Origin: Streptomyces sp. NBC_00376
GTDB lineage: Bacteria > Actinomycetota > Actinomycetes > Streptomycetales > Streptomycetaceae
Assembly: GCF_036077095.1 (NCBI RefSeq)
Contig: NZ_CP107960.1
Coordinates: 806,001 to 870,000, forward strand
Reading direction: 5' to 3'
DNA: 64,000 bases
Under the pieces are notes generated by a model. The model was not told where the DNA came from. It worked only from the letters and a program-made list of their open reading frames with translations, and did not search any database. Position numbers and translations under genes: made by a program. Positions within the stretch are counted from its first letter, which is position 1. Every line of letters begins with the position of its first letter. Below, piece by piece: positions 8,756 through 16,703 of the stretch.

Positions 8756-9139
8756 GTGAGCGACACCTACTACGAGTTCGGCACGGCTGCCGACCGCTGG
8801 AACCGTGCGCAGATGTTCTTCGAGGCGAAGGAGTACATGACCGCGGCCCGGATCCTGGAGGGGCTGGTCGAGGAGGTCCCGGAGCAGGTGTCGCCGCGAC
8901 TGCTGCTGGCCCGGACCTACTACCACTCGGCGCGGCTCGGAAAGGCCGAGACGGAGCTGCGGGCGGTGCTGGAGCTCGACCCGGTGGAGCACTACGCGCG
9001 GCTGATGCTGGGCCGCACCCTTGAGCGGCAGGGGCGGGGCGCGGAGGCGGCCGGTCATCTGCGGATGGCCGCGGCGTTCGCCGGTGACTTCGACTCCGGC
9101 CCGGGGCGGACGAGCACCGGGGGGTCCGTCGGCTCGTGA
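8756..9139 (+). CDS. Small tetratricopeptide-repeat protein
   Basis: The 127-residue protein starts at GTG 8756, seven bases after a perfect AAGGAGGT. It consists of three TPR-like helix pairs: RAQMFFEAKEYMTAARILEG, PRLLLARTYYHSARLGKAET and ARLMLGRTLERQGRGAEAAG, followed by a Gly/Ser-rich tail. Such small TPR proteins act as protein-binding scaffolds. There is no signal peptide. A strong 12-bp hairpin follows, so it is a single-gene unit. The partner is not evident. Confidence 0.82.
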   Translation: MSDTYYEFGTAADRWNRAQMFFEAKEYMTAARILEGLVEEVPEQVSPRLLLARTYYHSARLGKAETELRAVLELDPVEHYARLMLGRTLERQGRGAEAAGHLRMAAAFAGDFDSGPGRTSTGGSVGS

Positions 9140-9157
9140 GCCGGGCATCGGCGCCAC

Positions 9158-9187
9158 GGCGGCATCCCGGCAAATCGGGATGCCGCC
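9158..9187 (+). terminator. Perfect 12-bp hairpin after the TPR gene
   Basis: Arms 9158-9169 and 9176-9187 are perfectly complementary with a 6-base loop, 18 bases after the stop codon. No T-run follows. Confidence 0.75.
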
Positions 9188-9217
9188 TGCCCGCCCCGCG
9201 TGATACTTCACTCCCTC

Positions 9218-9724
9218 ATGACCCACATCGTCACTCCGCGCCTCCTGCTCCGCCTGATGAACGGCTCCGACGCCCTGCGGGTGCTCTCGGGCACGCCGGG
9301 CGAAGGGGACCGCTGGGCACCCGGCTACCCGTCCCCCGGCGAGATGGCCGCGGCCGAGCGCTTCCTCGACACCTGTGCGACGACCGGCGATCCCAGCCCT
9401 TTCGGTTCGTACGAGATACGGCGCCGCACCGACGGGCTGGTGATCGGCGGGATGGGATTCCACGGTGCGCCGGACGAGAACGGGGAGGTCACGATCGGCT
9501 ACGGCCTCGTCCCCTCGGCACGAGGGATGGGTTACGCCTCCGAGGCGCTGCGCGCCCTGCTGCTGTTCGCCCGTGAGCAGGGGGTGAGTCGTGCGCACGG
9601 TGACAGCGACCTGGACAACACCGCGTCCCAGCGCGTCATGGAAGCCGTCGGCATGCGCCTGGTGAAGCAGGACGAGCGGCTGAAGTACTACCGGATCGAC
9701 TGGGGCCCGCGGCCCCAGCGGTGA
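9218..9724 (+). CDS. GNAT-family N-acetyltransferase
   Basis: The 168-residue protein reads TPRLLLRLMNGSDALRVLSG at the start, GEVTIGYGLVPSARGMGYAS as motif A with the acetyl-CoA pyrophosphate loop (ARGMGYA), and DNTASQRVMEAVGM near the end: a RimJ/RimL-type acetyltransferase. ATG 9218 was preferred to a start at 9200 because the fold begins at MTHIVTPR. It is preceded by the terminator of the TPR gene and converges with the cbtA-like gene. The substrate is not predictable. Confidence 0.82.
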   Translation: MTHIVTPRLLLRLMNGSDALRVLSGTPGEGDRWAPGYPSPGEMAAAERFLDTCATTGDPSPFGSYEIRRRTDGLVIGGMGFHGAPDENGEVTIGYGLVPSARGMGYASEALRALLLFAREQGVSRAHGDSDLDNTASQRVMEAVGMRLVKQDERLKYYRIDWGPRPQR

Positions 9725-9805
9725 GCCTGTGCGGGGCGGGACGCCGGAACTCCGCCGGGAGGTCCCGGCGGGATTCCGGTCGTCGGCCCGCGTGGGCGGT
9801 GCCGG

Positions 9806-10579
9806 TCAGCCGGCCGCGGTGGCCGCCCGTCCGGCGCCGCCGTTCGCGGTGGTGACGGCGCCGGTGCCCGGCGCGAGCAGCCGGTCCGTCAGATAGCCGA
9901 AGAGAAGCCCGAAGGCCACCCAGAGGGTGGTCTGCACGGCGAGGGTGCTCAGACGGAACTCCCACAGCAGTGCGGCCGGGAAGTCCTTGCCGACCTCGTT
10001 GTACGAGGGCAGGAACGCGCAGGCGAGCCCGATCACCAGGACGTACGCGGCGGATGCCGTGATCGTCGCGTTCCAGTTGCCCAGGCGGGGAGCCAGCCGT
10101 TTGCCGAGGATGACCGCGGCGACGGCCAGCAGCACACTGAGGGCGACCATCAGGAAGAACAGGGCGGTACGCCGGCCGATGGTGTCGGGGTTGCCGACGG
10201 CCGGCGGGTTGGCCGGGTACTTCAGGAACGGGACTACGTACACCGTCAGCAGGGCCGCACCCGCGATCAGTGCGGCCGTGGCCCGCGGGCCGAATCTGCC
10301 GATCCGGCCGAGGGCGTAACAGAAGACGAGGGCGGCGATGCCGCCGATCGCGACGCCGAAGACCAGTACACCGGTGGCGAGGCCTGCGGTGGACTGCATG
10401 GTTCGGCTGACCAGTTCCTCGCCGCCGTCATGGTGGTGGCTGTGCGATTCCTCCAGGGCGATGGCCGCGTCCACACGCGACTCACCGAGGAAGTAGGCGA
10501 CCAGCAGGGCGAGCGCGCCCGCGGCGAGGCCGGCCAGCATGCCGCGGACGAGCAGGGCTCTGACAGATATGGAGTTCAT
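9806..10579 (-). CDS. cbtA: CbtA-like cobalt transporter subunit
   Basis: The 257-residue membrane protein has about six hydrophobic segments (for example GMLAGLAAGALALLVAYFLG and AALIAGAALLTVYVVPFLKY) and a His cluster, HSHHH, at residues 46-50 that can bind cobalt. CbtA proteins are predicted cobalt permeases, repeatedly found with the small subunit CbtB and behind B12 riboswitches. Here the cbtB-like gene is 27 bases upstream on the same strand and a cobalamin riboswitch precedes both. I infer cobalt uptake for corrinoid synthesis, repressed when cobalamin is plentiful. Confidence 0.9.
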   Translation of the reverse strand: MNSISVRALLVRGMLAGLAAGALALLVAYFLGESRVDAAIALEESHSHHHDGGEELVSRTMQSTAGLATGVLVFGVAIGGIAALVFCYALGRIGRFGPRATAALIAGAALLTVYVVPFLKYPANPPAVGNPDTIGRRTALFFLMVALSVLLAVAAVILGKRLAPRLGNWNATITASAAYVLVIGLACAFLPSYNEVGKDFPAALLWEFRLSTLAVQTTLWVAFGLLFGYLTDRLLAPGTGAVTTANGGAGRAATAAG

Positions 10580-10606
10580 GAGGTTTCCCCAGGATCGGAC
10601 GGTACG

Positions 10607-10822
10607 TCAGTGGCAGGGGAAACCGAGGAGGTGGCGGCCGTCGTGGACCCACTCGTGGACACCTTCGCCGGAGATGACCGCGGTGGCGCCCTGTTCGGCG
10701 CCGACGAAGTACAGCAGCACGAGCATGAGAATGCCGAAGAAGACCGCCCAAGGGGCGATGGCCTTCAGGGAGATGGGAGTGATCGCCGGTACGGCGGTGG
10801 CGGGGGCAGCAGTCTGTGCCAT
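10607..10822 (-). CDS. cbtB: CbtB-like cobalt transporter small subunit
   Basis: The 71-residue protein has one central membrane helix (IAPWAVFFGILMLVLLYFVG) and a His-rich C terminus (HEWVHDGRHLLGFPCH), the typical CbtB layout with its metal-binding tail. The start at ATG 10822 follows GGAGG at a good distance; longer in-frame readings run back into the riboswitch and are not protein. First gene of the cbtBA unit. Confidence 0.9.
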   Translation of the reverse strand: MAQTAAPATAVPAITPISLKAIAPWAVFFGILMLVLLYFVGAEQGATAVISGEGVHEWVHDGRHLLGFPCH

Positions 10823-10861
10823 GGCAGAACCTCCTGAGGGAACACGCGTCCCGATCGTGGT

Positions 10862-10965
10862 GCCTGAGACGTAGGTGCTGGGTCTGACTTCCCGCGCGGA
10901 GACGGGTTCACAGTGGCGCGACCGTGCCGGATTCTCACCGGACTTCCGTCGCACCTACGTCATGC
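10862..10965 (-). promoter_or_regulatory. Cobalamin (B12) riboswitch
   Basis: Read on the minus strand, this contains the conserved cobalamin-aptamer elements in order: GTGCGACGGAAGTCCGGTGA, GAGAATCCGGCACGG, the B12 box GCGCCACTGTGA, and GGAAGTCAGACCC. The outer arms (10951-10959 and 10870-10878) pair perfectly as the closing stem. The Shine-Dalgarno of cbtB lies about 40 bases further on. By analogy with known cases, adenosylcobalamin binding should hide the cbtB ribosome site and switch off cobalt uptake. Confidence 0.95.
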
Positions 10966-11083
10966 TCGTCGTGACGATACTCCTTGGGGGCAGCCCCCTG
11001 CCATGGTGCCGACGGCGGCCGGACCGTCCTGATGCCATGGTGGACACACCCATGGGGCCAGAGTTCAGGGAGTTGACCGGGTC

Positions 11084-11695
11084 ATGACCGTACAGGTGAT
11101 GTTGATCTCACCGGCGCTCAACGCCGCGCTGCGGGAGGCCCGTTTCGACGGTGACGCGCCGCTCGACGCGGCCGGGGCCCGCCGGGCGCGGGCCGTCGCC
11201 GCGGCGGTGCCCGCCGCCGACCGGTATCTGCGTGGGCCGTCCGAACGGTGCGCCGGGACCGCCGACGCGTTGGGGCTCCGCGCCGAACCCGAACCGGCTG
11301 TCCGTGGCTGGGACATGGGCCGGTGGAGCGGTCGGCGGCTGGCAGCGGTGAGCACGGCCGAGCCGGAGGCGGTGTCGGCCTGGCTGACCGATCCGTCGGC
11401 GGTTCCCCACGGCGGCGAGTCCCTGCTGGATCTCTGCCTCCGGGCCGAACACTGGCTGGAGACGGTGGGGACGACGGAGTCCGCCGAGGGCACCGGAGGC
11501 CACCGTGTGCTGGGCGTCGTCGAACCCGCGGTGGTACGGGCGATGATGGTGGCGGCACTCGCTCTGCCCGTGGAGGCGTTCTGGCGGCTGGACGTCGCCC
11601 CGCTGACGCTGACCGCGCTCAGCGGGCGTTCCCGCCGGTGGAACCTGCGGTGCGGACAGCCGTTGTCCCCCGCGCCCGACCCCGCCCTGCAGTAA
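11084..11695 (+). CDS. Histidine-phosphatase-like protein lacking catalytic histidines
   Basis: The 203-residue protein has the phosphoglycerate-mutase/histidine-phosphatase layout: an N-terminal strand, LDAAGARRARAVAAAV, the substrate-loop-like GPSERCAGTADALGL, DMGRWSGRRL, PHGGESLLDLCLRAEHWL and a C-terminal strand. The RHG motif that should follow the first strand reads ISPALN (MTVQVMLISPALN), and the second catalytic His (normally T/S-H-G) is replaced in VVEPAVVRAM. It should therefore not act as a phosphatase; a binding or regulatory role is more likely. It is divergent from the riboswitch-controlled cbtBA genes, and members of this superfamily (CobC) act in cobalamin synthesis, so a corrinoid link is conceivable but only inferred. 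Confidence 0.75.
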   Translation: MTVQVMLISPALNAALREARFDGDAPLDAAGARRARAVAAAVPAADRYLRGPSERCAGTADALGLRAEPEPAVRGWDMGRWSGRRLAAVSTAEPEAVSAWLTDPSAVPHGGESLLDLCLRAEHWLETVGTTESAEGTGGHRVLGVVEPAVVRAMMVAALALPVEAFWRLDVAPLTLTALSGRSRRWNLRCGQPLSPAPDPALQ

Positions 11696-11721
11696 TCCGT
11701 TTGCGGAACAGTCGGGTGGAA

Positions 11722-12090
11722 ATGCAGGCTTGCGCGGTGATTGTCGAGCTGGCTCCCTGCTTTCTGGCCTGGGACGATGTGGACCCCGCCCGTCACCCCT
11801 TCGACAGCGCGTCGGCGCCACAGGTGGTGCGGTCCCTCGGGCCCGCCGATCGGATGCCCGGCCGCCCCGGCGTTCCCGACGGGACCCCGGCGACGAGTGA
11901 CTGGAGCCGGAGAAGGGGCAAGCCCTGGGCGGATGCCATGGCGTCCGCCCTCGCCGAGCACTACGGCCGCTGACCCTGGGCTGGCGCTGGGCGCACGACG
12001 AAGGCGACTTCGACGGAGGACCCGTCGGGAACTGGTGCTGCCCGAGGCACTCGATCACCTTCCCTCGAACCCCCCTGCGGACAAGGCGAC
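11722..12090 (+). pseudogene. Frameshifted remnant of a conserved hypothetical gene
   Basis: A frame starting at ATG 11722 (MQACAVIVELAPCFLAWDDV) reads well to ALAEHYGR and then meets TGA at 11971. The plausible continuation, TLGWRWAHDEGDFDGGPVGN and then WCCPRHSIT, lies one frame away directly after the stop. The sequence cgctgaccctg there would restore the frame with one additional G (cgctgg). Downstream the frame degenerates again after about 12030. I take this as a decayed gene with at least one single-base deletion; the protein family is unknown to me. Confidence 0.6.
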
Positions 12091-12463
12091 TTGAATCTCC
12101 ACCACATCGACGGGCCCGATGTCTTCGGCCCGCGCGAGGCCGGACCGCTGCTGGGGCCCGAGGGCCTGGACCGGCTGCATCCGGGGCCCGCCGGGCATCC
12201 CGTCGTCGCCGGCCGGTTCCCCGCGGCGCCTACGCGGCCTTGCGCGCGGACTTCCCCGAGCCGGCCCCGTGGTGGGGGTGCCTGGGCGTCGGCGATCTGA
12301 CGGCCCGCCGGATCTCGGTTCTGCTCCCCCGCCACGGCGGGCTCGACCTGCTGCTCTCGGCCTTCAGCCAGGTCGACGCCCCGGAGGCGCTGATCGTGGT
12401 GCAGGCGCCGGTCGGTCCCGCCGAGGCTTCGGCTTCGGCGAAGAAGGAACGCAGTTCCGCGTA
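12091..12463 (+). pseudogene. Remnant coding sequence of unknown family, frames interrupted
   Basis: Protein-like sequence continues in pieces: NLHHIDGPDVFGPREAGPLL in one frame from 12091, then AALRADFPEPAPWWGCLGVG and RRISVLLPRHGGLDLLLSAF in another, ending at a TAG near 12463. The switch falls around 12215-12235. No start codon with a ribosome site is visible. It may be the 3' part of the preceding remnant or another lost gene. Confidence 0.45.
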
Positions 12464-12653
12464 GTGCTGATCGGCACGCGCGTCGTCGAGCTGCTGCACC
12501 GGGGCGAAGGAGGACGGGACGGCGCGGCTGCTGGTCAGTCACGGCCTCGGCGCCGTCGCGCGGATCGCGGACGGCACCGCGGTACTGCGGAACGGTTCGG
12601 CCGTGACGACGGGACCGACGTCCATACTGCTCACCGCACCCCAACCCCCGTAG
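12463..12653 (+). pseudogene. C-terminal remnant of an ABC transporter ATPase
   Basis: From 12507 the frame reads KEDGTARLLVSHGLGAVARI, then ADGTAVLRNGSAVTTGPT and ILLTAPQPP before TAG at 12651. This is the end of an oligopeptide-type ABC ATPase: the H-loop histidine is in LLVSHGLGAVARIAD and the VLRNG turn follows. Immediately upstream the matching sequence (TRVVELLHRG) is in a different frame, so another indel lies at about 12500-12507. No Walker A, signature or Walker B sequence remains. Confidence 0.7.
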
Positions 12654-12753
12654 AGCCGAGCCTTGTTGGAGGCATTCATGCCGCCCTCACCGCCCCGCCG
12701 TGCACCGAGTCACCGCTCGCCGCCGCCCTCACCACCGGCCCGCCCCCGGGCGG

Positions 12754-14193
12754 TTACGCGTCCCGGTACGCCTCCAGCAACCGCAGCCAGACCTCGCTGA
12801 TCGTCGGGTACGCGGGAACGGCGTGCCAGAGCCGGTCGATGGGGACCTCGCCCGCGACCGCGATCGTCGCCGAGTGCAGCAGCTCGCCGATGCCCGGCCC
12901 GACGAAGGTGACGCCGAGCAGGATCTCCCGGTCGAGGTCCACGACCATGCGGGCACGGCCCCGGTATCCGTCCGCGTACAGGCCGGAACCGGCCACCGCG
13001 GCGAGGTCGTGATCGACGGCCCGGACCCGGTGGCCGGCCCGCTCGGCCGCGGCGAGGGTGAGGCCGACCGAGGCCGCCTCCGGGTCGGTGAAGACGACCT
13101 GGGGGACGGCCGCGTGGTCGGCGGTGGCCGCGTGGGCGCCCCAGTCGGTCCCCAGCAGCGGTGCCCCGGCGGCTCGGGCGGCGATCGCGGCACCCGCGAT
13201 GCGTGCCTGGTACTTGCCCTGGTGGGTGAGGAGCGCCCGGTGGTTGACGTCGCCGACCGCGTAGAGCCAGGTGGAGCCGTCGACGCGGCAGCTGTCGTCG
13301 ACGGTGAGCCAGCTGCCGGGCTCCAGGCCCACCGTTTCGAGTCCGAGGTCCTCGGTGCGCGGGGCCCGGCCGGTGGCGAAGAGGATCTCGTCGGCCTCGA
13401 TGTGATCACCACCGTCCAGTTCCACGGTGACCGGGCCGTCCGGGACCGCTCGCCGTACGGCGGCGACCGAGACCCCGGTACGGATGTCGGCGCCCGCCTC
13501 GGTGAGCGCCTGCCCGACCAGCTCGCCGGCGAAGGGCTCCATCTTCGGCAGGAGGCCGCTGCCGCGGATCAGCATCGTCACCCGGGCCCCGAGGGCCTGC
13601 CAGACGGTGGCCATCTCCACGCCGACCACGCCGCCGCCGACGATCACGAGGCGGCCGGGCACCTTCTTGGCGCTCGTCGCCTCCCGGCTGGTCCAGGGGC
13701 GGGCCGCGTCGATGCCGGGCAGGTCGGGGACGACGGCGCGGCTGCCGGTGCAGACGGCGACGGCGTGGCGGGCGGTGAGCCGGTGCTCGGTGCCGTCGGG
13801 CGCGGTGACGGAGACCGCCTTCTCGCCGGTGAGCCTGCCTTGGCCCCGGTAGATGTCCGCGCCGATGCCCTCCAGCCAGGCGACCTGCCCGTCGTCCTTC
13901 CAGTGCGATGCGTACGCGTCACGGTGGGCGAGGACCGCGGCGGTGTCCAGCGGCCCCTGCACGGCGTCGCTGAGGCCCGGGACGCGGCGGGCGTCGGCGC
14001 GGGCGACCACCGGGCGCAGCAGGGCCTTGCTGGGCATGCACGCCCAGTAGGAGCATTCGCCGCCGATGAGTTCCGCCTCGACGACCGCGGTGCTCAGTCC
14101 GGCGGCTCGGGCCCGGTCGGCGACGTTCTCGCCCACCGGACCTGCCCCGATCACCACGACGTCGTACTCGGCGTTCAGTGAAGGATCTGTCAT
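12754..14193 (-). CDS. NAD(P)/FAD-dependent pyridine-nucleotide disulfide oxidoreductase
   Basis: The 479-residue protein has the FAD-binding motif VVVIGAGPVGENVA at residues 12-25, a redox-active cysteine pair C47/C52 in GGECSYWACMPSK, the NAD(P)-binding loop LVIVGGGVVGVEMA in the middle, YAVGDVN for the second FAD contact, and the C-terminal dimer domain. The class-I signature around the catalytic His reads HAVPAYPTISE, with Tyr where lipoamide dehydrogenase and glutathione reductase have His. The same replacement occurs in soluble transhydrogenases and their relatives, so a dehydrogenase or transhydrogenase-like activity is more likely than lipoamide dehydrogenase. It is divergent from a thioredoxin gene 114 bases away. 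Confidence 0.85.
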   Translation of the reverse strand: MTDPSLNAEYDVVVIGAGPVGENVADRARAAGLSTAVVEAELIGGECSYWACMPSKALLRPVVARADARRVPGLSDAVQGPLDTAAVLAHRDAYASHWKDDGQVAWLEGIGADIYRGQGRLTGEKAVSVTAPDGTEHRLTARHAVAVCTGSRAVVPDLPGIDAARPWTSREATSAKKVPGRLVIVGGGVVGVEMATVWQALGARVTMLIRGSGLLPKMEPFAGELVGQALTEAGADIRTGVSVAAVRRAVPDGPVTVELDGGDHIEADEILFATGRAPRTEDLGLETVGLEPGSWLTVDDSCRVDGSTWLYAVGDVNHRALLTHQGKYQARIAGAAIAARAAGAPLLGTDWGAHAATADHAAVPQVVFTDPEAASVGLTLAAAERAGHRVRAVDHDLAAVAGSGLYADGYRGRARMVVDLDREILLGVTFVGPGIGELLHSATIAVAGEVPIDRLWHAVPAYPTISEVWLRLLEAYRDA

Positions 14194-14307
14194 GGGGACA
14201 GTCTGGTCGGGGGTGTGCGCGGCGGCCACATGGGCAGGCGGAATAGCGCAGGTGCACACACCGTTGTCGGGACAGGTCCGAGCGGGCACAGGAAGAGGTA
14301 TCAGACA

Positions 14308-14679
14308 ATGAGCACCATTGAGCTCACCAAGGAAAACTTCGATCAGGTCGTCAGTGACAACGACTTCGTCCTGATCGACTTCTGGGCTTCCTGGTGCGGC
14401 CCGTGCCGGCAGTTCGCGCCGGTCTATGACGCGGCGTCGGAGCGCCACGACGACCTGGTCTTCGCCAAGGTCGACACGGAGGCCCAGCAGGAGCTGGCGG
14501 CGGCCTTCGAGATCCGCTCCATTCCCACGCTGATGATCGTCCGGGAGAACGTGGCGGTGTTCGCGCAGCCCGGAGCGCTGCCGGAGGCGGCGTTGGAGGA
14601 TGTGATCGGGCAGGCGCGGAAGCTGGACATGGATGAGGTCCGCAAGTCGATCGAGGAGCAGCAGAAGGGCCAGCAGTAG
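14308..14679 (+). CDS. trxA: Thioredoxin
   Basis: The 123-residue protein is a classical thioredoxin: FVLIDFWASWCGPCRQFAPV carries the active site W29-C30-G-P-C33, and IRSIPTLMIV contains the conserved cis-proline. It has no signal peptide and a charged C-terminal extension (DEVRKSIEEQQKGQQ) longer than E. coli TrxA. The start at ATG 14308 follows GGAAGAGG. It is a cytoplasmic disulfide reductase; streptomycetes have several, so which paralogue this is cannot be said. It is divergent from the disulfide oxidoreductase, a sensible redox pairing. Confidence 0.93.
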   Translation: MSTIELTKENFDQVVSDNDFVLIDFWASWCGPCRQFAPVYDAASERHDDLVFAKVDTEAQQELAAAFEIRSIPTLMIVRENVAVFAQPGALPEAALEDVIGQARKLDMDEVRKSIEEQQKGQQ

Positions 14680-14732
14680 GCTCCACGCTCCTGGCGCTTC
14701 GTGCGCGCCCCGCGTTCTGCGCGCGGGGGGAC

Positions 14733-14757
14733 GGGCCCGGCCGACCCGGCCGGGCCC
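14733..14757. terminator. Hairpin between convergent genes
   Basis: Perfect 10-base arms (14733-14742 / 14748-14757), 5-base loop, GC only; it lies between the thioredoxin stop and the end of the minus-strand gene that terminates at 14792. Confidence 0.65.
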
Positions 14758-14791
14758 TTCGCCGTGCCCGGCCGGGGCCGGGGGCGCTGCC

Positions 14792-15178
14792 TCAGCGGTC
14801 GGAGCCGGTCCCGGCGTCCGTCTCCTTGACCCGGGCCGAGAGGCCGAAGGACAGCTCGGCGCCGTCGACGAGCAGCGCCTCGACCGCGTGTGTCTCGGGG
14901 TCGATGTCGGCGACGACGCCCTCGCCTGAATACCGGGGGTAACCCGACGCGCCCGTCTCACCGGTCGCCGACACGACCGCCGAGCGGACGGCCCCGCCGG
15001 GCTCGGTGACCTCTGCCTCGGCCTCGGACCCGGCGGCCTCGGACCCGGCAGCTTCAGGCGCAGTGGCCTCGGGCCCGGCGGCCTCGGATTCGGTGGCGCC
15101 GGATTCCGCCGCGCCGGTGGTGGTCTCCTCGGCGAATCGCGGGACCAGCAGGATCTCGTAACTCTGCGGATGGCTCAT
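14792..15178 (-). CDS. Hypothetical protein with Ala/Glu-rich repeats (possibly DUF6296-like)
   Basis: The 128-residue protein opens MSHPQSYEILLVPRF, then has a low-complexity run of Glu/Ala/Ser/Pro (about residues 20-55, reading as variations of GSEAAGSEA), then YPRYSGEGVVADIDPETHAV and a short acidic end. The opening and the small C-terminal sandwich recall the actinobacterial DUF6296 group, but I am not sure. Two starts are possible (ATG 15178 or 15184). The repeated GCC/GAG-rich DNA in the middle is prone to slippage, so length variation between strains is likely. Confidence 0.5.
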   Translation of the reverse strand: MSHPQSYEILLVPRFAEETTTGAAESGATESEAAGPEATAPEAAGSEAAGSEAEAEVTEPGGAVRSAVVSATGETGASGYPRYSGEGVVADIDPETHAVEALLVDGAELSFGLSARVKETDAGTGSDR

Positions 15179-15273
15179 GGTCATGACGCTAGGCATGCGG
15201 CGGGTGGGGCGCACGTTGCCGCGCTGGGGCGCGGTGCGGTCCGGCCGCCGCGCCCGGCCCCGCCCCCGGCGCC

Positions 15274-16296
15274 TCAGGCCGACTCGCGCCCGACCGCCCT
15301 GACCCGCAGCAGGTCGTGGTGCTCGGGTGCGCCGCCGGGGTTCCGTACCAGCCTGTCGACGAGGTCCGCCAGTGGCTGGGCCGTGGCCAGCTCCATCCGT
15401 ACGGTGCTGAGCCGGGGCCGCAGCAGCCTGCCCAGCATCAGGTCGTCGGCACCGATCACGGCGGCCTCGCGGGGCACGTCGATGCCCGCGTCCTGAAGGG
15501 CCCGCATCAGGAGCATCGCGTATTCGTCGTTGTAGGCGAACACGGCGTCGAGGTCCAGGGTGCGCCAGCGGGCGGCGAGCCGGGCGGCCGACTCCTCGTC
15601 GTACCGCAGCGGCAGTGGTTCGGCCCGCGCCCCATGGAGCTGCGCGGCCTGCCGGGCCCCGGTCAGCCGGGGCTCGGCGAACAGGGCGAGGCCGCTCTCC
15701 TCGGGCATGACCACGCCGATGCGGCGCCGGCCGCGTTCCAGCAGATGGCCGACCGCGCAGCTGCCCACCTCCCGCTGGTCCATCACCAGTGCGTGGGCGC
15801 CGGGCACCGGCCGGGGACCGAGGGTGATCACGGCCTTGGCCCCGGATCGCCTGAGCACCGATATCCCCTGCGGGCCGAGGGGGATCGTGCCGGGGGCGAT
15901 CACTGCGACGGGGCGGAGTTCGGCCCAGGCGCGGGGGGCGTCGTCGGGGTCCAGGCCGGTGCTGCCGTACTGGACGACGGTGTAGTCGAGGCGGCGCAGC
16001 CCCGATTCCAGGTCGTGGAAGAACCGTTGGTGCAGCGGACCGGTCGGGAAGGCCACGGTGGGCAGGAGCACCATGCGGGTGTGTCCGGCGCGCAGGCTCC
16101 GTGCCGCCGCGTGCGGTACGTAACCCAGTTCGGTGGCCGCTTCCCTGACCCTGCGGCGGGTGGATTCGCTGATCCGTACGGTGGAGCTGTTGTTCAGCAC
16201 GTACGAGACGGTGGCCCGGGAGACCCCGGCGAGCCGTGCGACATCGGCGCTGGTGGGGACGGGGCGCTGGGTGGGCTGGTTCGGTAACTGGCTCAT
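15274..16296 (-). CDS. LacI-family transcriptional regulator
   Basis: The 340-residue protein has the LacI DNA-binding head at residues 14-60: TSADVARLAGVSRATVSYVL is the helix-turn-helix with the AGVSRATVS core, followed by the hinge-helix region AATELGYVPHAAARSLRAG. The rest is a periplasmic-binding-like sensor domain (SGLRRLDYTVVQYGS, AVFAYNDEYAMLLMRALQDA, AAVIGADDLMLGRLLRPRLS). Such regulators bind a sugar or nucleoside and usually control a neighbouring transporter or catabolic operon; none is adjacent here, so the target may be itself or distant. Start ATG 16296. Confidence 0.88.
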   Translation of the reverse strand: MSQLPNQPTQRPVPTSADVARLAGVSRATVSYVLNNSSTVRISESTRRRVREAATELGYVPHAAARSLRAGHTRMVLLPTVAFPTGPLHQRFFHDLESGLRRLDYTVVQYGSTGLDPDDAPRAWAELRPVAVIAPGTIPLGPQGISVLRRSGAKAVITLGPRPVPGAHALVMDQREVGSCAVGHLLERGRRRIGVVMPEESGLALFAEPRLTGARQAAQLHGARAEPLPLRYDEESAARLAARWRTLDLDAVFAYNDEYAMLLMRALQDAGIDVPREAAVIGADDLMLGRLLRPRLSTVRMELATAQPLADLVDRLVRNPGGAPEHHDLLRVRAVGRESA

Positions 16297-16345
16297 GGCG
16301 TCCGGCAGTCTTCCAGACCCGCCGTGCGTGGGTACGCTCCGGGGC

Positions 16346-16564
16346 ATGGATGATTCCTCGATGGTGGGGCTGCTCGGCCGGGTGACCGGGACGGTGGGGC
16401 CGGGACTGGTCGGCGAGGTGATGGTACAGATCCGGGGCGGCGCCGAGCACTTTCTCGCGCATCCGGCCTCCGGGCAGGAGCACATCGAGGTGGGCACGGT
16501 GGTGACGGTGGTCGAGCACCTGCCGCCGCGCACGGTCTATGTGGCTCCCGCGTACGGGAGTTGA
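16346..16564 (+). CDS. Small NfeD-like OB-fold protein
   Basis: The 72-residue protein (MVGLLGRVTGTVGPGLVGEV, then EVGTVVTVVEHLPPRTVYV) matches the soluble C-terminal OB domain of NfeD proteins without their membrane helices. Its position 140 bases upstream of a flotillin gene is the classic NfeD-flotillin arrangement (as in B. subtilis yuaF-floT), where NfeD is thought to act with flotillin in membrane microdomains. Identification rests on both sequence pattern and context. Start ATG 16346. Confidence 0.75.
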   Translation: MDDSSMVGLLGRVTGTVGPGLVGEVMVQIRGGAEHFLAHPASGQEHIEVGTVVTVVEHLPPRTVYVAPAYGS

Positions 16565-16703
16565 GGCCCGAGCGGGGGGTTCTTGACGGATTTCTTCGTC
16601 AAGGATTCGGCAAGGATCCGCACGCGTCTTCTGCACCGTCGCGAGCAGGAGAAGACTCCCCCGTGTTCAGCGGTGCCGGCGGGGTGCCGCGATAAGGGGG
16701 CGC

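Noticed and set aside
12230..12499. Minus-strand small ORF starting MQQLDDARADQHYAEL
   Set aside because: It lies in the region of remnants, lacks a ribosome site and the plus strand has a recognisable ABC ATPase fragment across its upstream part.
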